Translations under genes and position numbers: made by a program
Assembly (NCBI RefSeq): GCF_900115265.1
Contig: NZ_FOVU01000007.1
Location: 283,899 to 347,898 of the forward strand
From: Bradyrhizobium sp. Ghvi
GTDB taxonomy: Bacteria > Pseudomonadota > Alphaproteobacteria > Rhizobiales > Xanthobacteraceae
DNA length: 64,000 bases
Direction of reading: 5' to 3'
In this document: piece after piece, positions 60,149 to 64,000 of the stretch
Position numbering within the stretch: position 1 is the stretch's first letter
Layout: every line of letters starts with the position of its first letter
The notes under the pieces: model-generated
What the model was told of the DNA's origin: nothing
Databases searched by the model: none
Seen by the model: only the letters and a program-made list of their open reading frames with translations

Positions 60149-61795
60149 TTACGCCCCGAACACCTTCGCAAGACCGGCCTGCGCCTCGTCCTGAATCTTC
60201 TTAAGGTGCTCGGGGCTGCGGAAGCTTTCCGCATAAATCTTGTAGACGTCCTCTGTCCCCGACGGCCTTGCGGCAAACCAGCCGAAGTCGGTTTCGACCT
60301 TAATGCCGCCGAACGGCTGGCCGTTGCCGGGCGCCTTGCTGAGTGTCGAGCGGACCGGATCGCCGGCGAGATCCTTCAGGCCGAGCTGCTCGGGCGTGAC
60401 GGATTTCAAAATGGTCTTCTGCGGCCCGGTCGCGGCGACGTCCATGCGGGCGTAGTGCGGCACGCCAAACTCGGCGGTCAATTCATTGAAGAGCTGGCTC
60501 GGATCGCGGCCGGTCTTGGCCATGATCTCGGCAGCGAGCAGGCCGAGAATGATGCCGTCCTTGTCGGTGGTCCATACCGTGCCGTCGCGGCGCAGGAAGG
60601 ATGCTCCTGCACTCTCCTCGCCGCCGAAGCCGAAGCTGCCCGTGAGGAGACCGTCGACGAACCATTTGAATCCGACCGGCGTCTCTACCAGCTTGCGGCC
60701 GAGCTTCTTGGCGACCCGGTCGATGATCGAACTCGACACCACGGTCTTGCCGATCGCAGCATCCCTGCTCCAGTTCGGGCGGTGCGCGAACAGATAAGAG
60801 ATCGCGGTCGCAAGATAATGGTTGGGGTTCATCAGCCCGCCGGTGCGCGTGACGATGCCGTGGCGGTCGGCGTCAGTGTCGTTGGCGAAGGCGACGTCGA
60901 AACGGTCGCGCATCGCGATCAGGCTCGCCATCGCGTAAGGCGAGGAGCAGTCCATGCGGATCTTGCCGTCCCAGTCCACCGTCATGAAGCGGAAGGTTGG
61001 ATCGATGGCTTCGTTCACCACGGTGGCCTTGAGGCCGTAGCGCTCGATGATCGGATGCCAGTAATGCACGGCGGCGCCGCCGAGCGGATCAATGCCGATA
61101 TTGACGCCGGCGGATTTGACGAGATCGAGGTCGACGACGCTGCCGAGATCGGCAACATAGGGTGTGATGTAGTCGTAGGCGTGGACCGTCGACGATTTCA
61201 GCGCCTTGGCATAGTCGATGCGCTTCACGCCCTTGAGGCCCTCGGCAAGATAAGCGTTCGCGCGCTTCTCGACTACACTGGTCACGTCGGTATCGGCCGG
61301 GCCGCCATGCGGCGGATTGTATTTGTAGCCGCCATCCTCGGGGGGATTGTGCGAGGGCGTGATGACGACGCCGTCAGCCAGCCCAGATGCGCGGCCCTTG
61401 TTGTAGGTGAGGATCGCGTGGGAGATCACGGGCGTCGGGGTGTAGCCGCCATCCTTGTCGATCATGACGTCGACGCCATTCGCCGTGAACACCTCGACGG
61501 CGCTGGCGAGCGCCGGCTCGGCCAGCGCATGGGTGTCGATGCCGATGAAGAGCGGGCCGGTCAGCCCCTTCTCTTTTCGGTAATCGCAGATGGCCTGCGT
61601 GGTCGCGAGGATATGGCCTTCGTTGAAGCTGTTCTTGATCGAGGTGCCGCGGTGGCCCGAGGTACCGAACGCCACCCGCTGCGCGGGGTCCGATGCGTCC
61701 GGCCTGTTGGCGAAATAGGCGGTCACCAGCCTTGGAACATTGGCAAGCGCGCTCGGTGCAACCGGCTTACCCGCCGCGGGATCGACTTCTGCCAC
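60149..61795 (-). CDS. pgm: Alpha-D-glucose phosphate-specific phosphoglucomutase
   Basis: A 548-residue enzyme interconverting glucose-1-phosphate and glucose-6-phosphate, close to E. coli Pgm (546). The phosphoserine loop is VVITPSHNPPEDGGYKYNPP (Ser near residue 145), Mg is bound by ANDTDADRHGIV, the sugar-binding loop is GFGGEESAGAS, and the C-terminal phosphate loop is RPSGTEDVYKIY. FGTSGHRG near residue 43 is typical. Start is a GTG (VAEVDPAAGKP) preceded by GGAGAG; the longer TTG-started form is unlikely. It supplies sugar phosphates for glycogen and surface polysaccharides. Confidence 0.95.
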   Translation of the reverse strand: MAEVDPAAGKPVAPSALANVPRLVTAYFANRPDASDPAQRVAFGTSGHRGTSIKNSFNEGHILATTQAICDYRKEKGLTGPLFIGIDTHALAEPALASAVEVFTANGVDVMIDKDGGYTPTPVISHAILTYNKGRASGLADGVVITPSHNPPEDGGYKYNPPHGGPADTDVTSVVEKRANAYLAEGLKGVKRIDYAKALKSSTVHAYDYITPYVADLGSVVDLDLVKSAGVNIGIDPLGGAAVHYWHPIIERYGLKATVVNEAIDPTFRFMTVDWDGKIRMDCSSPYAMASLIAMRDRFDVAFANDTDADRHGIVTRTGGLMNPNHYLATAISYLFAHRPNWSRDAAIGKTVVSSSIIDRVAKKLGRKLVETPVGFKWFVDGLLTGSFGFGGEESAGASFLRRDGTVWTTDKDGIILGLLAAEIMAKTGRDPSQLFNELTAEFGVPHYARMDVAATGPQKTILKSVTPEQLGLKDLAGDPVRSTLSKAPGNGQPFGGIKVETDFGWFAARPSGTEDVYKIYAESFRSPEHLKKIQDEAQAGLAKVFGA

Positions 61796-62086
61796 TTCAC
61801 CTCTCCGTGCCTTCAAACCACAGTCTGGAGCACCATACCATCGGCCGGCCCGTCGCCAAGCGGCATGCCCGGCCTGGGCGATGTCACACTCCGGTCAACA
61901 ATCAACGCCGATCCCGCACCGGATGATCCATGGGGTCTCGTACTTTGGTCCCGGATGTCGGTTGATGCAGGACAAAGACGCTGGTGCGCAGCGTGGGCAC
62001 GCTGCTTGCCGTTTGATCAAGGAGGCCGGGACTTGCAGGAATGCCTTGCAGGCATGTCTGGACTCCAGCGGGGGAGTGGATTTGAG

Positions 62087-62473
62087 ATGACCGGACGTCT
62101 GATCTTCGTGCTCATGCTAGCCGTCGCCAATGCGATGTTGGCCACCTCGCCCGGCCTCGCCGCCGATGGCGATCCGGCCGCGGGCAAGGCCACCTTCGAG
62201 CGAACCTGCGAGAACTGCCATGCGGTGGTGATCGGGGTGAACAAGGTCGGCCCAAGCCTCTGGAATGTCGTCGAGCGCAAGCCCGCCGCCGTTCCTGACT
62301 TTGCCTATTCTGACGCCATGAAAGCCAACAAGCAGCCCTGGACGGCGGACGCGCTGGATACCTATCTCGCCGACCCCCGCGGCGACGTCCATGGCGTGAA
62401 GATGTTCTTCAAGGGGCTGCCGAACCCCGCAGATCGGGCCGACGTCATCGCTTATCTTCAGACGCTGAAGTGA
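62087..62473 (+). CDS. Soluble c-type cytochrome (class I, periplasmic)
   Basis: A 128-residue haem protein. A Sec signal ends near residue 25 (SPGLAA-DG). The haem is attached at CENCH (Cys41, Cys44, His45), and the Met ligand is probably in VHGVKMFFKGLPNPADRADV (near residue 105), the usual KMxFxG position of class I cytochromes c. A small electron shuttle between periplasmic dehydrogenases or the bc1 complex and oxidases. Start ATG 62087; a very long frame upstream is a shadow of pgm. It lies divergent from pgm and alone. Confidence 0.9.
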   Translation: MTGRLIFVLMLAVANAMLATSPGLAADGDPAAGKATFERTCENCHAVVIGVNKVGPSLWNVVERKPAAVPDFAYSDAMKANKQPWTADALDTYLADPRGDVHGVKMFFKGLPNPADRADVIAYLQTLK

Positions 62474-62586
62474 GCTGTCTACAGCCAGGGCGACCCGAAC
62501 GGCGGCGATCTCTACGATGCGCTATTCGGGCCCTGTCATCGCTAGTGAGGACCTCACGCGGATCGAGGTCTGAGAGCGGTCGGCCG

Positions 62587-63471
62587 TCAGAACGATCCGA
62601 CCTCGATCCGGAACGACAACCGCTCCTCCGCCCCCGGTGCGATGTGCATCAGGCCCGGCTTGTCGGTGAATTCGCCGTCGAAAGTTTTGGGGCTGGCATA
62701 GCCGCGCCAAGGCTCGATACAGAGGAACGGCGCGCCCGACGGTTTCGACCAGATACCAAGCTCGCGAAAACCTCTCCAGGATATCTCGAGCCAAGGGCCG
62801 GTGCCATCCTCGGCTCCATAGCGGACTGCATGACTGTTGAGGGGATCGAGGATGACGGCGTCGTTGGCGAACAGGGCTTCCGACAAGGGAAGCACAGCGC
62901 CTCGGACGGGGCTCGGATCCGTTACCGCGAGCAGCAGCCCGCCCTCGACGCGGTGAACCGGAGACGGCTCCTCGTTGGTGAACGTCAGCGCGTAACTCTC
63001 CTTGGGAACGCCAGGCCGAAGCGGCCAGTTGAAAGCGGGATGACCACCGAGCGACACCGGCAACGTCTCGCCGCCGGTGTTGAGGACCGTGAGCGAGAGA
63101 TCGAGACCGGTATCGTCGAGCGTATAGGCGGCTGTCAGGCGGAACGCGAAGGGATAGAGCGCCCGCGTCGCCTCGCTATCTTCGAGCATGAGCGAGCACC
63201 GGCGCTCGCCACGCTCAGCCCAGACAAAGCGGCTGTCGCGGGCAAAGCCGTGCTGGGTCATCCGGTAAGTCTTGCCCCGGTGCTGCATCTCGTCATTGGC
63301 GAGGCGCCCGACGATCGGAAACAGCAGCGGCGCGTGGCGCGGCCAAGCCGGCCCCGCCTGCCAGACGAATTCGGTGCCATCCTCATGCCTGAGGGAGCAC
63401 ATCTCGGCGCCGTGCGCCTTGATGGTCGCGGTGAGGGAGCCGCTTCGAAGCGTGTGGGTGTCGTCGGTCAT
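62587..63471 (-). CDS. Aldose 1-epimerase family protein
   Basis: A 294-residue galactose-mutarotase-like protein. The beta-sandwich of the family is indicated by LTATIKAHGAEMCSLRHEDG, PLLFPIVGRLANDEM, MTQHGFARDSRFVW (His acid), VSLGGHPAFNWPLR (His) and FLCIEPWRGYASP (Glu base). It most resembles the LacX-like subgroup. It speeds interconversion of alpha and beta sugar anomers. Start ATG 63471 has CGGAGG before it; the frame upstream overlaps the manC end. Located between cytochrome c and manC, both unrelated in strand or spacing. Confidence 0.87.
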   Translation of the reverse strand: MTDDTHTLRSGSLTATIKAHGAEMCSLRHEDGTEFVWQAGPAWPRHAPLLFPIVGRLANDEMQHRGKTYRMTQHGFARDSRFVWAERGERRCSLMLEDSEATRALYPFAFRLTAAYTLDDTGLDLSLTVLNTGGETLPVSLGGHPAFNWPLRPGVPKESYALTFTNEEPSPVHRVEGGLLLAVTDPSPVRGAVLPLSEALFANDAVILDPLNSHAVRYGAEDGTGPWLEISWRGFRELGIWSKPSGAPFLCIEPWRGYASPKTFDGEFTDKPGLMHIAPGAEERLSFRIEVGSF

Positions 63472-63538
63472 GGCAACCTCCGTCGCGGCAGTCGCGAGGC
63501 GATCATCAGAAACGATTTCGCCCGCCTCGAAAAACCTC

Positions 63539-64000
63539 TCACGACCTTTGATAATCGTCTTCAATCCGGATGATGTCGTCTTCACCGAGATAGGAGCCGG
63601 TCTGGACCTCGATCAGTTCCAGCATGATTTTACCGGGGTTCTCCATCCGGTGCACCGCGCCCATCGGGATATAGATGGACTCGTTCTCGTGCACGGTCTT
63701 CACGGTCTCGTTGACGGTGACGCGGGCTGCGCCGCGGACCACGATCCAGTGCTCGGCGCGATGATGGTGCTTCTGCAGCGACAGCCGGCCGCCCGGCTTC
63801 ACCACGATGCGCTTGACCTGGTGGCGCTCGCCGTTGTCGACCGATTGGTAGCTGCCCCAGGGGCGATGCACCTTCAGGTGCTCCTCGGTGACCTTCGGCG
63901 CGACCGCCTTCAGTTTCGTGACGAGACGCTTCAGCCCATTGGCATCCTTCTGCCGCGAGACCAGCACCGCATCGGCGGTCGCGACCACGACGAGATCGTC
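63539..64000 (-). CDS. manC: Mannose-1-phosphate guanylyltransferase / mannose-6-phosphate isomerase (5' part missing)
   Basis: The frame is open to the window end, so only the C-terminal 153 residues are seen. They read DDLVVVATADAVLVSRQKDA and then the type II phosphomannose-isomerase cupin: HRPWGSYQSVD, GGRLSLQKHHHRAEHWIVV, VTVNETVKTVHENESIYIP and HRMENPG, with metal-binding His and Gln/Glu residues. ManC (also called AlgA, XanB or CpsB) makes GDP-mannose for exopolysaccharide or lipopolysaccharide. The guanylyltransferase domain lies beyond base 64000. Confidence 0.92.
   Translation of the reverse strand, partial: DDLVVVATADAVLVSRQKDANGLKRLVTKLKAVAPKVTEEHLKVHRPWGSYQSVDNGERHQVKRIVVKPGGRLSLQKHHHRAEHWIVVRGAARVTVNETVKTVHENESIYIPMGAVHRMENPGKIMLELIEVQTGSYLGEDDIIRIEDDYQRS

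Noticed and set aside
62009..62020. TTGATCAA as an FNR/FixK box before cytochrome c
   Set aside because: A FixK box needs TTGAT-N4-ATCAA; this is a simple 8-bp palindrome without the spacer.
59990..62086. A very long open frame running into cytochrome c
   Set aside because: It is antisense to pgm and begins in a repeat; only the part from 62087 has a signal peptide and haem site.

Overview
This 64 kb window comes from the chromosome of a high-GC alphaproteobacterium, most likely Bradyrhizobium or a close relative in the Nitrobacteraceae. Four signs support this. The glycerol ABC-transporter operon is of the rhizobial glpSTPQUV type. Two promoters match the alphaproteobacterial general-stress sigma factor EcfG (GGAAC-N16-CGTT). 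Short palindromic repeats of the GTCATTCCGGG...CCCGGAATGAC kind recur between genes. The gene content (fad genes, PaoABC-like oxidase, van genes, RND pump) is that of a metabolically versatile soil bacterium. I see no rRNA, tRNA, CRISPR array, transposase, integrase or phage gene, so this is mostly ordinary chromosome.

Layout. 0-2.5 kb: the 3' part of an Old Yellow Enzyme gene, a TPR protein and an uncharacterised gene. 2.6-12.1 kb: glycerol uptake and oxidation on the minus strand (glpD-glpS-glpT-glpP-glpQ-glpU-glpV), read from a promoter covered by helically spaced CGAAAG repeats. The presumed regulator glpR lies just upstream but is separated from glpD by a plus-strand Phd/VapC-type toxin-antitoxin pair. 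12.2-14 kb: HAD phosphatase and small genes. 13.9-20 kb: a coupled beta-oxidation operon (acyl-CoA dehydrogenase, thiolase, hydratase/3-hydroxyacyl-CoA dehydrogenase, thioesterase) with a 16-bp dyad in front. 20.3-26.1 kb: flavin reductase, then an RND pump operon (adaptor, pump, distal TetR). 26.4-35 kb: MFS transporter, DUF2809 protein, YcaQ-type glycosylase, a Met-rich secreted peptide, a MarR/flavin-monooxygenase pair with an operator on its promoter, an OmpA-like protein and a GT39 glycosyltransferase. 35.2-37 kb: a FecR-domain secreted protein coupled to an outer-membrane barrel with a Pro/Ser stalk. 37-39.7 kb: two VOC proteins, a cupin, an EcfG-driven CsbD protein and a periplasmic FKBP. 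39.8-45.5 kb: a Tat-exported three-subunit molybdenum oxidoreductase and a gamma-glutamyltransferase-like protein. 45.6-51.4 kb: trhO, slyX, a diguanylate cyclase, a second EcfG-driven small gene, hemE and a divergent hemC. 51.5-57 kb: a GMC oxidoreductase, a TetR repressor with clustered operators, small genes and a GGDEF-EAL protein. 57-60 kb: a vanillate demethylase-like vanA-vanR-vanB operon with two TGTATACA sites. 60-64 kb: phosphoglucomutase, cytochrome c, an aldose-1-epimerase-like protein and the 3' end of manC.

The strongest leads beyond routine annotation are regulatory: the glpD operator/promoter array, the MarR operator placed between -35 and -10 of the monooxygenase promoter, the TetR operator cluster, and the two EcfG promoters. 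The least understood protein module is the FecR/beta-barrel pair at 35.2-37.0 kb. All functional statements rest on motif recognition by eye; no database search was run.
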